A stretch of 64,000 bases of DNA, from contig OY783197.1 in assembly GCA_963678675.1 (NCBI GenBank), positions 21,619,934 to 21,683,933 of the forward strand, read 5' to 3'. This DNA comes from Xiphydria camelus (taxonomy: Eukaryota > Arthropoda > Insecta > Hymenoptera > Xiphydriidae). The notes beneath the pieces are model-generated. The model was not told where the DNA came from and made no database searches. It was given only the letters and a program-made list of their open reading frames with translations. The stretch's first letter is position 1, and each line of letters starts with the position of its first letter. The position numbers and the translations under genes are program-made. Shown here in pieces: positions 1 to 11,749 of the stretch.

Positions 1-347
1 AGGAAGTATCTACAGGGTGAAGTTCTTCGGACGCGAAGCTTCAGCTCGAGTTGCGTACGTCTTCCCGCTTACACCGTATATTACGTGTCGGTGAGCCGTA
101 CATATGTATATCGATGAAAATGCGTTGCTATTCGTCATAGAATCGCTGAATAATCGTCGTTTAAAATCACTCGCGGAGAACGAATTTTAGCTGCTCAGTT
201 GACAATTTTGCGTTGGAATCAATCCACTCGTTTTCGTACGATGAAATTAACCGATTTTTCGATTATTCTGTAATTTTAACGTTATTTTTGTTAATTTGAA
301 CAGAACAAATATTGAATTACCACGAAGAATCGGTTGACTTTAATATA
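1..347. other. spacer, nothing recognised
   Basis: Mixed AT-rich DNA with no coding signal, repeat or hairpin that I could support. It ends at the TA that flanks the first MITE. Confidence 0.5.
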
Positions 348-548
348 CACTGTACAAAAAATGTGTATTAAATTTAATATGATTATAAAGCTTCTATCCA
401 ATACGTGATTATGCAAATAGATATATATGCCAATATGAAATGTATAAGAGAAATTTCACAAGGAAATATATTATATTAATTTTCACAATCACGCATTGGG
501 AAAAAGCTTTATGTAAAACTTACTAAAAATGAAATTTTGTTTACAGTG
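348..548. mobile_element. F1 MITE, copy a
   Basis: A 201-bp AT-rich element flanked by TA on both sides (346-347, 549-550). It begins CACTGTACAAAA and ends in the matching TTTACAGTG. The inner arms also pair: AAGCTT followed by an ATACGTGATTATG block on the left is mirrored by a CACGCATTGGGAAAAAGCTT block on the right. Related copies lie near 40.2, 60.0 and 61.3 kb. TA flanks and short inverted ends suggest mobilisation by a Tc1/mariner-type transposase; no coding capacity remains. Confidence 0.75.
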
Positions 549-550
549 TA

Positions 551-962
551 CAATAAAAATGAGTGAACCGATTCCGATGCAACATTTCCAACTGTGTATA
601 GATATACGTATACTTCAGTGAAGGGAATAAACGATGCAGCGCTCCGTGCCACCCTCCTCGTCCATATTAATACAAATTCGAACCGTGTACCCTCGTCAGT
701 TATCCATAAACTAATATTCAGATCCGTAGAAAATTCTCACAACGATCTATAGGAGCACAACCTAGTTATCGCAAATTTCCCCCGTCGAAAGCGCGCGCGC
801 GAGACCAAACTAACCGGCCAACCTACTCTTTCCGCCCCCCTTCTCTCGACGCGCGACATCGACTCGCCGTTACGGCGCGGGCGATCCGATCCACGCGCTG
901 ACTCGTGGGCCGAGATCCACGCGCGGGCCTCTACTCGTAGCGCGAGCCACGGTAACTTTGCG
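551..962. other. spacer with CpG-rich core
   Basis: AT-rich up to about 760, then a CpG-dense block (about 770-950). Open frames here are not supported by any protein-like composition. Confidence 0.45.
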
Positions 963-1699
963 TTAAGGGGGTATTCTACAGTGCGGACTGTATTTTTACA
1001 TGAAATTTGGAAATTGTTTTCCAGAAAATAAAAAAACATATTTGTATTCAGTTTTTTGCTATCTACTTACAAAGACAATTATTATTCAAAAATATATATA
1101 CATAAAAAAAACAAAACAAAATGGCAGCTCTGTGAGCGGATGAAGTTGGGCGTGTCCGCTGCCCCGGGCGCCACGGCGTGCAGGCTGGACGCTGGTCAAG
1201 TGATGTGAAACATAAATTTAACCATTTATTTTATTTATTAACATATTTGGAAGGGATTGAGCCTACGTAGGGTTGAAATAATTAAATATTATAAAAGTTT
1301 ATGAACTAAATGAAAAAATTCCATTTTTATTGCTTCTTTTTCGTATTAAAATGTCAATTAAAAGAGAAAAAAAAATAAATTCTTAATCAATTTTAGGTTC
1401 ACTCCATGGGAAAAGTAATACAGATTATGCTGCAGAAATTTTAAACGAATCGGTTGAATAGTTTTTGAGCTATCCTGCACGCCAACTTTAAAGATGCGGT
1501 TCCGAGAAAAAGGCGTTTAAAGCCGGCTGCGCATGCTCGGAGCCCTATGCGCGTCGGAACACGAACACCTGTAATTTTCACATTTCAACGAATTTCGGGA
1601 AATCCATTTACAGGCAAATTCCTAAGGGTATAATAAACGCAAAAAGCAAGAAGAAAAAAAATTGTTTTTTGAAACCGTCACTGTAGAATACCCCCTTAA
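963..1699. mobile_element. TTAA-flanked non-autonomous element, GGGGGTATTC ends
   Basis: A 729-bp element (967-1695) between two TTAA tetranucleotides (963-966, 1696-1699). The left end GGGGGTATTCTACAGTG is mirrored exactly by CACTGTAGAATACCCCC on the right. A TTAA target duplication is the hallmark of piggyBac-superfamily insertion, although the usual piggyBac end begins CCC rather than GGG. The body holds a GC-rich patch (about 1150-1200) and no credible transposase. Family assignment is inference; the inverted ends and TTAA flanks are seen directly. Confidence 0.75.
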
Positions 1700-2568
1700 G
1701 GTAGGTCGGGGTGTAACCCAGGATCGAGCGGGTCGATAACTCGTTTCTGTACTCCTCCACCTACAATGAGAAATCGCCGAGCGATACAATGAATGTGGGT
1801 GCAACCAGAATGCGCGGAGCGTGGGCGCGTATCGATGTCTTCATACGCGCGAAATCCGAGTCCCTCGGCTCTTCGGCATTCCGCGTTGTAATTCCGCGAT
1901 AAACGTGGTAGGTACATAAGCGCAGGGTCGATCGCGATATGTGGCGCAATGACCGACGCAATGATAGGTATAGTCAATTCGCGACATCAGACTTAAATGT
2001 ATAATAAAAAATTCAAAACTACGTGTACGCATGAATTGTTGAGATCTAATGTTTTATCGGAACCTAAGAAAAGTGTTGCAAAGAGATAGAAGAGAAAAAT
2101 GCACTAGTAAATATATTGGATACGGATTTTGACTTATGGCACTATGAATCTCAGCCCCTCATATATATGTAATCGCCGCGCGGATATCGGCGCCTCGCTT
2201 CGAATTCTTCGGTAATTCCGTACCCGCGCAGTCGTATACAATAGGTATACAATATAATCGCAGCCGATGAGCATTGTATCGAGCGCGACATAGTAATTGG
2301 TCGCTCGCTCGTCGAACGACTCTGGTCGCGTGCAGATGGCTATAGACGGCGAGGACCTAAGGGCTCAAATGAAACTAAACGGAAAGCGGTTCGCCGTCGG
2401 TTCTTATTATACTATGTGTGGTATATACACGTGTATCTTTACGCGAGCGTGGCACGCCAACTGTTCAGGGGGAGGCGAGGTTCGCGAGAAGGTCCGAGAA
2501 ACGGGTGACGAAGTCATCCACTGGAACCGCGTACGAGGAAGTCTACACGACTAAACGCGATAATGAAA
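1700..2568. other. spacer, nothing recognised
   Basis: Moderately CpG-rich non-coding DNA. No repeat relationship to other parts of the window was noticed. Confidence 0.4.
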
Positions 2569-3197
2569 TTAACCCTTGTACGCGGTCTTTGGGTCTATAG
2601 TGACACGCAGCGTTCAATACTGATGAATTGTAGTTGTGCATTTAGATATCATTTTCTGAAAATTTTAGACATTGTTTTTTTTTCTGGAAACAATAAATTT
2701 CTGCGAAAAATAAAGCGTGCAATTAATCAATTTGGATGGCTACAAGAAACTAACTACATTAAAGACCTTCGGGTCATATGTGATCCAACTAGTCTAAAAT
2801 ACATGTCTAAATGTAAATGAGAGATTTCATTTTATAAAATGTGCGGACATCGTAATTTATATTTTTAATGGCCGTCCTGACAAAATAACAACTCTTATAG
2901 GTACGTCTGTATAATATTTTTATTTTCAAGTTTCCGAGCGCTTTCCAATCGCCGTCAAGTCAAAAGGCGTGTGCCACGTAGAGACGGCGACGGGTTCGTA
3001 TATACTCTGCTTCTATAAAAGACTAATTTGATTTAAAGTTTTAGCGATACTAAAAGTTACTTAACAGTTTAAAAATACGTTCAAAGAACTGAATAAATTG
3101 CATTAATAATCAGTATATACATTTATTTTTTATTTCCGATTGGGTCATATTTGACCCGAAGGTCAGTCAAAATGAGGGCCGTTAGTACGAGGGTTAA
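2569..3197. mobile_element. piggyBac-like non-autonomous element
   Basis: A 621-bp element (2573-3193) flanked by TTAA (2569-2572, 3194-3197). The ends are CCCTTGTACG on the left and the complement of CCCTCGTACT on the right, matching the CCCT start typical of piggyBac elements. Subterminal blocks containing CTTCGGGTCA and TGACCCGAAGG are also inverted with respect to each other. There is no transposase frame, so it would depend on one encoded elsewhere. Confidence 0.75.
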
Positions 3198-3830
3198 GAT
3201 ATCCTCTCTCGCAATTCGCAAGAGTTTACAACTGAAAGGGTCGATCGAACGACCGATGCAGCCGCAGGATGAACGAACGAGGTAACACCCGCGGCGCCGG
3301 GCGAATCAGCGATTCTCGGACGTCGTTTTCCGAGCCGAGAATTTCCGAATCGTTCGAATAACTCGCGAGGAATGCCCTCTCCCTTTTACTGCATCGCGGC
3401 GCCGGCGTCGTCGCGACTACTCGCGAGGTTGACCGACCGGGAATGCCTCCGCCTCCCGATGGTGATCTGTTATTTTCTCTCGTCGACCCATCAATCGCCC
3501 TTTCGCTATTTCGAGTTAAGAGTTCGAGATGCGTTCGGACCCCGCGCGCGCAGCGGCCCGCCTCTGTTGCAGGCCGGGCCGGTGCGTGAGGCACGAGGCA
3601 ATAATTCCTCGCCCCGAGCTAGGGACCCGTGCTCGCGCTTCTAATCCACCGGCAATTTGCACACCGCCAAAAAAAGAGCGACCGACGGATAGGAGTCTTT
3701 TCGGTATCGGGGGACGGCGGGTTTCGAGGACGTCCTTGTAGTGATACCACCGGGCGCCGATGCAGCGTGGTAGGTGCGGGGACATGGAGAATGGTGCGTT
3801 GCATCTCTACTATTCGTCTAGTCGGTGCAT
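3198..3830. other. CpG-rich spacer
   Basis: Dense in CG dinucleotides (3240-3780). Overlapping frames on both strands have arginine-, proline- and serine-rich translations expected from base composition alone. No gene is supported. Confidence 0.45.
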
Positions 3831-4261
3831 GGAGAAAATTGAGTACATAAAAAAAAATAGAATAGCAATAATTACTGTGCCAGAATAATGAGTTGGTGAC
3901 AGCTTCGGCAATATTGTATTGAATGAAATGCAGAATATTAATTATCGCTATTCGAATGATAATCGGTACTATGATGCAGATTATTCGATTCAATATTGTC
4001 GAAGTTCTTACTTACTTACTATTCTGGCATAGTAATCGTTAGGTACTATTCAATTTTCTCCTTGTAGATTACCTACTATGTCAGAATAGTAAGTTAGTGG
4101 CAGCTTTGACGAAATTGCTTTACATAATGTACAGCGTAGTAATGATCACCGTTCGAATAGTGATGATTACTATTCTGCATATTATTCAAACAATATAAGT
4201 AGTCGAAGTTTTTACCAACTTATTATTCTGGCATAGTAATCGTTATTATTCAATTTTCTCC
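3831..4261. mobile_element. double-dyad MITE, GGAGAAAATTG ends
   Basis: The element begins GGAGAAAATTGAGTA and ends CAATTTTCTCC. It is made of two related dyads in tandem, meeting near 4050-4063 where a third CAATTTTCTCC occurs. Each dyad repeats ATTACTATTCTGGCATAGTAATCG-like arms on both strands. Strand symmetry is strong, so a transcript would fold into long hairpins. No coding capacity. Confidence 0.65.
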
Positions 4262-4263
4262 GT

Positions 4264-4890
4264 ATGGAAGAGATCGCAAGGATAATTTGGTTTTCTCACT
4301 AAATGTTTTTGTTGCAAATGTGACAAATTTGAACAAAGATATTTACCCCGTAATTTTAATTCTTCCATTTCCGCCTTATTGAAGCTGAAAAACGATATTA
4401 TCGGCTAAATGTGTTAACCTGCTAACTCCATATTTTACGATTTTAAGATGCTTTGATACTCGGCAACTTCATTGCTAGACTAGACTAAATAATTTACATA
4501 CATTTGATTTAAAAGAAGGTTAGACAAATACTGACAACTATTGTGTTAAAATCCGTAGTCATATAAGAACTTTTGTATTGATCAAGACAGTTTTTTTTCT
4601 CGCTCCTGAAAATCTGACTTCATGTGAGTTAGCAGGTTAACATATTTAGCCGACGATATTTAAAGATGTAACTACGTCATTGTCTTGCAAGACTGTCTCT
4701 TTTGTACTCATCTTTCTGGCTTTCCGATGACGTTACAGTCTTAAAGAGGGAAATGCACTTATAACTCTTTACGAATAATCATTTTTTCGCACATTTTCTT
4801 TTTCGCGTGATATTGAATACAAATACGAATTACAAATTGAATTTTAAAATATGATAATTTTTGTATGCAAATACCGAACTCGAATACAGG
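4264..4890. repeat. dispersed repeat R1, copy 1 (interrupted)
   Basis: Diverged copy of a repeat also found at 13.49-14.12 kb and 31.64-32.28 kb. Shared landmarks in order are ACAAA-ATTTACC(C)CGTA, CTTATTGAAGCTGAAAAACGATATT, GCACTTATAACT-TTACGAATAAT, TTCGCGTGATAT and a final ATATGA-AATTTTTGTATGC block. It is interrupted by the MITE at 4402-4652. R1 shows no open frame. Confidence 0.55.
4402..4652. mobile_element. MITE nested in R1, CGGCTAAAT ends
   Basis: The left end CGGCTAAATGTGTTAACC and right end GGTTAACATATTTAGCCG form a 27-bp inverted pair with one mismatch. The flanking host sequence CGATATTA (left) and CGATATTT (right) looks like an imperfect 8-bp target duplication, which would fit a hAT-type insertion. 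The R1 sequence resumes on the other side, confirming the insertion. Confidence 0.7.
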
Positions 4891-5690
4891 AGATCTCATC
4901 GTCAGAGACTAGAATCTTTAGCGGACTAAATAAATTTCTTTAAATTTATAATGTTTTGTGAAAAATAAACGTGAAATTGTCTTCATTTTTTATAGCGTAT
5001 TATTTTCCCATTATTATATTCCAAGTTTTCCGGAATTTCTTGCCCGCTATAGACACAGCGAATAACGAAGGGGGTGGAAAAATTCACGGAGAAGAGGTGT
5101 TCGAAGAGGAGAGTCCGACGAAATTCTTAGACACCGGTCAAGCACCCTGTATATATGATATACGGTAGATAGAGGGCCAGGCAGTTTCGCGGAGAGTTCC
5201 TTGAAAGCGCCCGCAGTGGAGTTGGCGCGTAATGAGTCGTCACGAAGCGACGTAAAAATTCGAAACACCGCGGGCGAGGGACGGTCGAAGCCGTCCAATG
5301 GTAGAAATACCGAGACGGCCAACGGGAGCAACCCTTTGGACCAACCGAATTCCCTGCGAAATCTCCGTGGAAAAAATTCAACGAAAAGGAACAGTCGAAG
5401 CCCCCCGAGCATTTTCTGACGAGTGTCGTAGCCCCATTTTTACTGCAGTTTCTCGTATAGCTTCGAGAACGTTAGAGGAAGAGAGCCGGAGATGGAGAGA
5501 CCGATTTAATTAGCGGGCCGAAGGGGTGCGGCGACCACCGTAACAACTTAATGGAGGCCCGTTTACAACTGGTCACCAAATTGCGGTTGTCGAGCGCTTG
5601 TGTTCCAAGCTTCTACGCGATCGGTCTTACAATTTTTGCAAATGTACGTGTTTATATGTACTGTCGCACTGTTGCGAGTGGTCAGATAAT
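4891..5690. other. spacer, nothing recognised
   Basis: AT-rich to about 5040, then mixed and CpG-containing. Open frames on both strands at 5050-5510 are not convincing as protein. Confidence 0.4.
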
Positions 5691-5699
5691 TTCAGAAAA

Positions 5700-6060
5700 T
5701 TTGAAAATTATGAGATTAAGGTTATAAGGTTGATACGTCGAAGAAAATAAGAGATATCAGCGATTTTATGTGTGCGAACATTTTTCTTCATCAAAAAATT
5801 ATCGATATCTCGATCTTTTTTTTTGAGATTTCGTCAACAAGTCCATGATTTTCAGAGTCGGCGTAGAAAAAAAATATCGGATAGAGCAGTCGAGAGTTCG
5901 ATTCCAGATTTTTCAATTTTTGGTAAAATGTTGACATTTTTTCAATTTCTCACAAAAATCAAAATCTTTGGAACCGATCGCTCGATCATTCTATCTCATG
6001 TATTTTTTCGCGCTGATGATGAAAATTATGCTTATTAGATCGATATATCGAAGGAAACAT
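5700..6060. repeat. degenerate SatA block
   Basis: A decayed stretch of the palindromic satellite found in better condition at 8870-9480 and 30.1-31.1 kb. Recognisable pieces are GATATCAGCGATTTTATG, AGAGTTCGATTCCAGA, and TCTATCTCATGTATTTTTTCGCGCTGAT. Spacing is irregular and similarity drops off at both ends. Confidence 0.55.
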
Positions 6061-6271
6061 AAGATATCAATGAGATTTTATGTATTAGTCTATTTTCACT
6101 CTTCATGTAAAATCGCCTGGAAAGATGATGGTTCCGTCCACTATCGTATCGCACTTATATACATAAAACAAGTTCCATAACAATCAATTACTTCAGACTG
6201 AAATATCTAGAAAAGTTAAAAAATGTTACTTCCAAATTCCACTACAAGCACATTGAGAAGAATGATTAAGT

Positions 6272-6593
6272 CACAATGAGAAAATACATCCAGTTAAACG
6301 CGTTTAGTTATTCTCACCGAAATATTCGTCGATTGAACCAAATATTTAGTTATTCTAACCAAATGTATAGTTGTCTAACCAGAAGGTGTTAAGTTTAGCC
6401 AAACAGGTGGAATAAATATCTCTTTGATTTTCAAACAGAAATAGAGTAATAGCTAATGAATATTATTCGCTTGGCCCAAAGAAATATTTCTTTCACTATA
6501 TTTCTTTCAAGTGTACGTATATTAACTATAAATACACTGTTTTCTCAGTCCAAGATTTTGGTTAAAAAACTGACCAAATTATTTTTCTCAGTG
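6272..6593. mobile_element. F3 MITE, copy a
   Basis: Begins CACAATGAGAAAATA and ends ATTTTTCTCAGTG. Inside it carries several copies of the F3 motif AGTTATTCTAACC / GGTTAGAATAACT and an AAACGCGTTTAGTT segment shared with the copies at 12.05 and 25.45 kb. About 120 bp near 6420-6545 does not match the other copies and ends in a second CACTG-TTTTCTCAGT, so it may be a nested element. Confidence 0.6.
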
Positions 6594-7660
6594 CACCGTG
6601 CGTGGAATAAACGCAACCTCGGACGAACGTAAGCGCACGTATAGGTATGCCGAGGGGAACAGAGAGACTTCGCGACTCGCTCGAAAGTCTTTTCTTTTTC
6701 CGGCGCGTCGCGCGAGCGGTATTCCAGCAATTTTCGCGACTCCCGATATCCTTCGCGGCGACGATCGACGAGCCCGATCGCCGCTCGGCCTAATTGCGAC
6801 TGCGGAGTGTCGAGGGAGCGAGTGCTCCTCGGTATCGGCGCGCGCGCGCACCCTGCACGGGTATACGACTGCGAGAAGAAACTCCTCGGCTCGAGTATAC
6901 AATTCGATGCAGCTACAGTCCGCGCTGAACTTTCGTAGAACTGCAATTTCTCTCGAACGGTTCGTCGCTCTTGCGAAATTGATCGTAGCGCCGATTCACA
7001 GCGGTCAGATAAGCGGAGCGCGCGCTATACGGGGACTCGTAACCTTTTCAGGACAACGCGGAGTTTCCCACACGTGACGTGACGAACCGCGGCGCGCGCA
7101 ATCGCCCCGCGGTCTGCATACGAGCGCGCACCGCGCCGTGGCGACGACACACCGGGAAGATAATGACCAGGGTTAACTCGGTGGACCGATCTCAGGCACA
7201 ACTAACAGAGGCAATTAACCGCGCGAAGGTACTCGACATCGCCCGTCTCCTTTCCACTCGCGCGCTCCGCCGTCTCGCTTCTCCCACCTCCGAGTAGAGG
7301 AGACTCCGCGCGCGGCTCTCTACGCCTCCTGCGCGTATACCTGTAGGTAGAGCCGGAGTCGCGAGAGACTCGTATACGTACGGAGCCGCGCGCTCATTGT
7401 CAGGAAGTCGAGTCGAACTCTCTCGCGCGCGGATGATGCGCGCTCCACGCTGCGCGCACTTTTCAACCGGCGGACATTTATCTTCGCCGCCGACGGCCAT
7501 TAATATGCGATTGTCCGGTTGCGCGTCACTGTCCGTCCGTTCCTAGCGCGCGCGTATCAACGCGATATCGCGCCGCGATCCTTGAGCTATCGGGATATCG
7601 ACTGACGCGGTGGACCGTTGATGGGTTGAGACGCTCGGGGCGATGAAAATGATTGTCGAT
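6594..7660. other. CpG-rich spacer
   Basis: Very dense CG dinucleotides with many tandem CGCG tracts. Frames on both strands over the same bases are compositional. No promoter, exon or repeat was supported. Confidence 0.45.
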
Positions 7661-7669
7661 ACCCGAGTA

Positions 7670-7950
7670 AACAAATTTGATGGTAATTTCATCAAAATGT
7701 AATCAAATTCATTCTCGATGTGATCCAAAAATGATGCGAAGAATAAGTATAAGAATATTATGATCTCAGTGTGGTCCATTTTTCATCTCAATTGTATCCA
7801 AAGTAGATCAAAGTATGATGAAGAATGGATACAAATAGGATCAAACATGCCCTACATTAAGATAACAATATTTTTACTTTTCGAATAATGTTTGGATCAC
7901 ATTGAGGATGATTTATTTTTGATCGCATTTTAATTGAATTGAATGAAGAG
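7670..7950. repeat. foldback-like AT-rich segment
   Basis: The block CTCGATGTGATCCAAAAAT near 7715 is mirrored by ATGTTTGGATCACATTGAG near 7887, with further short GATCAAA and GATGAAGAAT dyads between. It looks like a worn MITE, but its ends could not be placed. Confidence 0.4.
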
Positions 7951-8590
7951 TCGATTTCGAGAGACTCCGCATACGCGAGAGCATCGCAGAGCGACGACAA
8001 GGGGAGGCGATAGAATCGCCGTAATTGCGCGTCTCTCGCTCGCTCGAACTCTCGCGCCGTGTCAAGAGCCGCGCGCATCCCCGCGCGTTATTAATCGTTA
8101 CCCGTGAGAGAGGCGTCACGCGGGCGACTATACGCGATTTCACCTTGGCAATGATCCAGGAAACGCACGCGCGCATTCAGAAGGGAGCGAGGGAACGTGC
8201 GAGTAGAGAGAGGGATAAAAAGCGAGCGCAGAGAAGCGCGCGCGCGAGATATAGAGGCGGTGTCGTGGCGCGCTGCTCGCGCCGTCGCGAATCCCGCAGG
8301 TATACGAAGATGGCTTTAATGCCGCACGCAGTTGGATCTAGACGTTTCTATTCAGCCCGGTGGAGCCGTTGGCTATATAGCGGGTTCATAAGTCGAGCGT
8401 GGTCCACGGGTAGCCGAGGATAATGGAGGATTTATATCGAGAAATCCCGAGTAGGGAAGAGCAGGGCTAGTCGTAACACTTTTCGTATTATTGCGTGTAA
8501 CTTGGGTCTAATGAAAAAAAGAGGAAAATATTTTATCAGGAGTTCATGCATTCAGCTACCATTTCCAACATTAAAGTAGTGTATTTCATC
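7951..8590. other. CpG-rich spacer
   Basis: CG-dense DNA with GAGA/CGCG tracts (8170-8270). No supported gene. Confidence 0.4.
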
Positions 8591-8605
8591 GATAAATCTG
8601 CTTAT

Positions 8606-8856
8606 ATATAAAAATCAATGTATGTATGTATGTTCCTTATAGACTCCAAAACGGCTGGATAGATTTTAATGACATATTTTGAGGGAACCTTCAGATGAGC
8701 CAAGCGGGTGATCCTGTGAAGTTTGTTAGCGATCGGATCAACATAACATTTTTTATTTCGTTTTTTGGCAATATGTTCCTTATAGACTCCAAAACGGCTG
8801 GATCGATTTTTATGAAATTTTGAAGGAACCTTCAGATGAGCCCAGCGGGTGATCTT
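8606..8856. repeat. two-copy tandem repeat, about 143 bp period
   Basis: TGTTCCTTATAGACTCCAAA recurs at 8631 and 8774, followed each time by ACGGCTGGAT(A/C)GATTTT, GGAACCTTCAGATGAGCC and AGCGGGTGATC. A TATG microsatellite precedes the first copy. This kind of ACGGCTGGA(T/C)-CGATTTT sequence is a common dispersed insect repeat. I could not assign it to a transposon class. Confidence 0.6.
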
Positions 8857-8869
8857 GTACCTTATATAT

Positions 8870-9480
8870 TGACTATATCTCAAAGGAAATATCAAATATT
8901 AACGATTTTATGTACAAGAATATTTTTTTTTCGTGGAATATCATCGATATCTCGGCGATTCTTTAAGATTTCCTCAATAAGTTCATAACTTTTGGAATCA
9001 GCGCTTAAGATTTTGACAAAAATCGAAATCTCTGGAATCGAACTCTCGACCATCCTATCTTATGTATTGTTTCGCGTTGATTACGAAAATCATCAATATA
9101 TTGAGGAAATCTCAAAGGAACACCGAGATATCCATGACTCTTTTATGACAAAATAATTTTTTAGAACATAAAATCGCTGATATCTCACATTTCCTTTGAG
9201 ATATAGACCTGATAACCATGATTTTGGGAATCAGCGTGAAAAAATACATCGGATAGAGTGGTCGATAGATCGATTTCAGTGATTTCAATTTTCGCGAAAA
9301 ATTGAAAAAACTTAAGCTATATGCCTTAAAATTTTGACAAAAATCGAAATCTCTGGAATTGAACTCTTAACCATCCTATCTTATGTATTTTTTTGCGCAG
9401 ATTTCGAAAATTATAGATACATCGAGGATATCTCAAAGGAAGACCGAAATATCGATGATTTTCCGCGAAAAAAATTTCAC
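8870..9480. repeat. SatA block
   Basis: About two monomers of SatA. The landmark ACCATCCTATCTTATGTA occurs at about 9049 and 9370 (spacing about 321). Each monomer is a dyad: GATATCTCAAAGGAA on one side and TTCCTTTGAGATAT on the other. This block closely resembles 30.11-30.72 kb, including the CTTAAG-TTTTGACAAAAATCGAAATC junction, but lacks the inverted ends of that element. Confidence 0.75.
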
Positions 9481-10085
9481 TACAACTAACCCCGATCTCA
9501 CCTATAATTCGTATGGCCATCGTATTTCCTTGGGAGTCGTTCAAAAAGCATCTAATTATTGTCAAAGTACGTCACTCGTTCAAATCTCGTCTCGTAGAGT
9601 GGAAATTCATCTGACGGTTGGTCGATCCTGTCGCCCTCGTTATAGGCAAATTTTATTTCGATTATCGATTCGCTCGGGTCTACCTCGGAAGCTTATTGAT
9701 ATTCTCACCCGGGGCGGCGTTCCGATCTTTATAAATAATGACGATGCACCGCCAGGTGCCGCGCCCGGCTGGACCGCTCGCAGCGTCCCTCCTATCGAAC
9801 ACAATCGAACACAATGCCCGCGATACCGTTGCCCTCCTCATTATAATTTCGCGTGAGACGCGTTTCGTAATTTCGTATACGCGGCCCCGCGCGTTCGCGC
9901 CTTGCGCACACCTTCGTGCGCGCGGATATATGTACATATTATATACTATATCCTACGACGGGTGAATTTATACGCGAGTAGAGCTGCGAGGGCGAGACTG
10001 TCTTCCGCGAGTTCGGATTTGCGATCGTTTTGAAAAAATAATGTATATTATTCGTAATTGGCGTTTGTAGGTCGATAAATACATT
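9481..10085. other. spacer, nothing recognised
   Basis: Mixed composition, CpG-rich from about 9700 to 9920. No supported feature. Confidence 0.4.
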
Positions 10086-10090
10086 TATCC

Positions 10091-10420
10091 GTGGAAATAT
10101 ATATCTCTCATAAAGTGGTGTTCCAGAATTCTGTCCTCGTAGCTACGTCTATACTTTGGAATAAGTTGCCCGCTCGTGATAAGGAAGCCTCTACTTTTTC
10201 AGAGTTTAAGAGGTGCTTATTCCTGTGGGGTTGCCTGGCAAAGGTATTTAGGGTCGTGGGGAGTTTGCGTGACGCGATCTTGTTTTCTGTTAATTTACTG
10301 TTTTCCTTTTATTTTCCAGTTTATTTTTTGATACTGTTCCTTCTTCCTCTGTACACCTCTCTTCGTATCTGCCCTTAGGGGGCTTTGGTGCCAGGGTAAA
10401 TAAATTGCTTCTTCTTCTTC
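10091..10420 (+). pseudogene. possible non-LTR retrotransposon 3' remnant
   Basis: The frame from about 10106 reads SILWNKLPARDKEASTFSEF then KRCL. This resembles the tail of many LINE reverse-transcriptase proteins, where a (L/I)WN-LP motif is followed by S-FK--L. After the frame closes near 10378 there is GGTAAATAAATTGC and then a TTC-rich run, which would fit a short 3' UTR and tail. No RT catalytic motif is present upstream, so this would be a severely 5'-truncated copy. Recognition rests on one short motif; a chance frame remains possible. Confidence 0.4.
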
Positions 10421-11330
10421 CTCTTCCTCGTCTTCTCTCTCTTTCTCACTCTCTTCTAGCGAACAGTGCGTCTGTCTCAATTAAATCTTCGATAACTCTT
10501 ATCGCGCATTTGTCGTGGTATATTATTATATAATTACGTTTTATTTCTAGATTCAATAACCCTCGCATTTGTTCTTTTCCTTCCTTTCTTTCTTGTACAT
10601 GTTATTTGTATTACTTTTTCTGTTAATTCTTCGCTTCACTCAGTTATATACCTTTAATTACTTACTGTATTTCTCTTTCTCATGTTATTTTTACTGGATT
10701 ACGATCTCAGGGTCATTAAACGCTTTGTCTGTCTGTCCGTCCGTCTCTCTCTTCGTATCGCACACACGCGAGCGAAGAGTTACGAGCGTTCGATATCTTC
10801 GCATACGATTCGCCTTTCCGTTTCCGCGCACGCACCTCTACTCGTGCGATGCGGTGTGCGAGCGGTGGTCTACCTGCAGAGCGCGATCGGTAGCACGCGC
10901 ACTGCAGTACACGGTCGGGGACCGGAAGGATATTGCGCAAACGGAAGTGCGTGAGGTCTCTTTGTGTCTTAGGACCCATTCAGGGATCCACCTGAGGACT
11001 GCAGGACAATACGGGGAGCAGGGAATATACGGGGAGAATAGGGAGGATGTGGAGAAAATTACAAGTCCTCTCCGACCCGACGACGACTCGCTCTCTCGTA
11101 TACGGCATCGAGAGTCCGCCGGCGCGCGCGCGGGTAGTATTAACCTAATAACACGGAATTCGATGACACGAATCCCTTGGATTGAAACGACCGCAACGCC
11201 CGTCGTGACGTCTCGTCGACGCATCCGAATCCGACGACGTATATACGCGTCCTTACACCGAGCAGGACTCGGCTCTCATCGCTGTTATACAGCATCCCCC
11301 ATTTTGATCTTGATTATAATCGCTGGTACC
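10404..11330. other. TTC microsatellite then CpG-rich spacer
   Basis: A (TTC)n-like pyrimidine run (10404-10460) is followed by AT-rich and then CpG-rich DNA. The long plus frame at 10569-11360 has low-complexity hydrophobic then Arg-rich translation and is not supported as a gene. Confidence 0.4.
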
Positions 11331-11338
11331 CAGAGAAA

Positions 11339-11550
11339 AAAATTTACTAAAATCAATTAAACGTGTTTTTGAGTAGTCCTAAGAGCACATTCATTTGATT
11401 AGAATGAATATCGATCGAACGTATATAAATATTATTAATTTAATTAAATATTATGTCGATCAAATCGGTATTCATTCGAATCGAATAACTGTGCTCTCAG
11501 GACTGTTCAAAAACACGTTTATTTAGAGCAAGCAAAATTTTTTCTCAGTG
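11339..11550. mobile_element. F4 MITE, copy a
   Basis: A 212-bp palindromic element, TA-flanked (11337-11338, 11551-11552). Ends are CCCAGAGAAAAAAATTT and AAATTTTTTCTCAGTG. The arms AAACGTGTTTTTGA-TAGTCCT and AGGACTGTTCAAAAACACGTTT pair almost throughout. A second copy is at 21133-21330. Confidence 0.75.
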
Positions 11551-11749
11551 TATAATTTGACTTTTTCACACATGGAGATAAGTTTTTGGTAATCAATTTT
11601 ATAGGTACAGAATAGATAGAAATTTTTGCATATATTTTCTTACAATACCATATACCTACATAATAGTATGATAGAGAAGAGAGAGAGTGTGGGGTAAACG
11701 TTCTTTTCTTTTCCGTATGGCCAAATTATTGTCACATGCGTGTATAGTA

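Noticed and set aside
8606..8856. Helitron terminus
   Set aside because: No TC start, CTRR end or 3' hairpin could be placed; only a two-copy tandem repeat is supported.
10569..11360. 263-codon plus-strand frame
   Set aside because: The translation shifts from low-complexity hydrophobic (pyrimidine-rich DNA) to Arg/Ser-rich (CpG-rich DNA) and contains no recognisable domain; opposite-strand frames of similar length overlap it.
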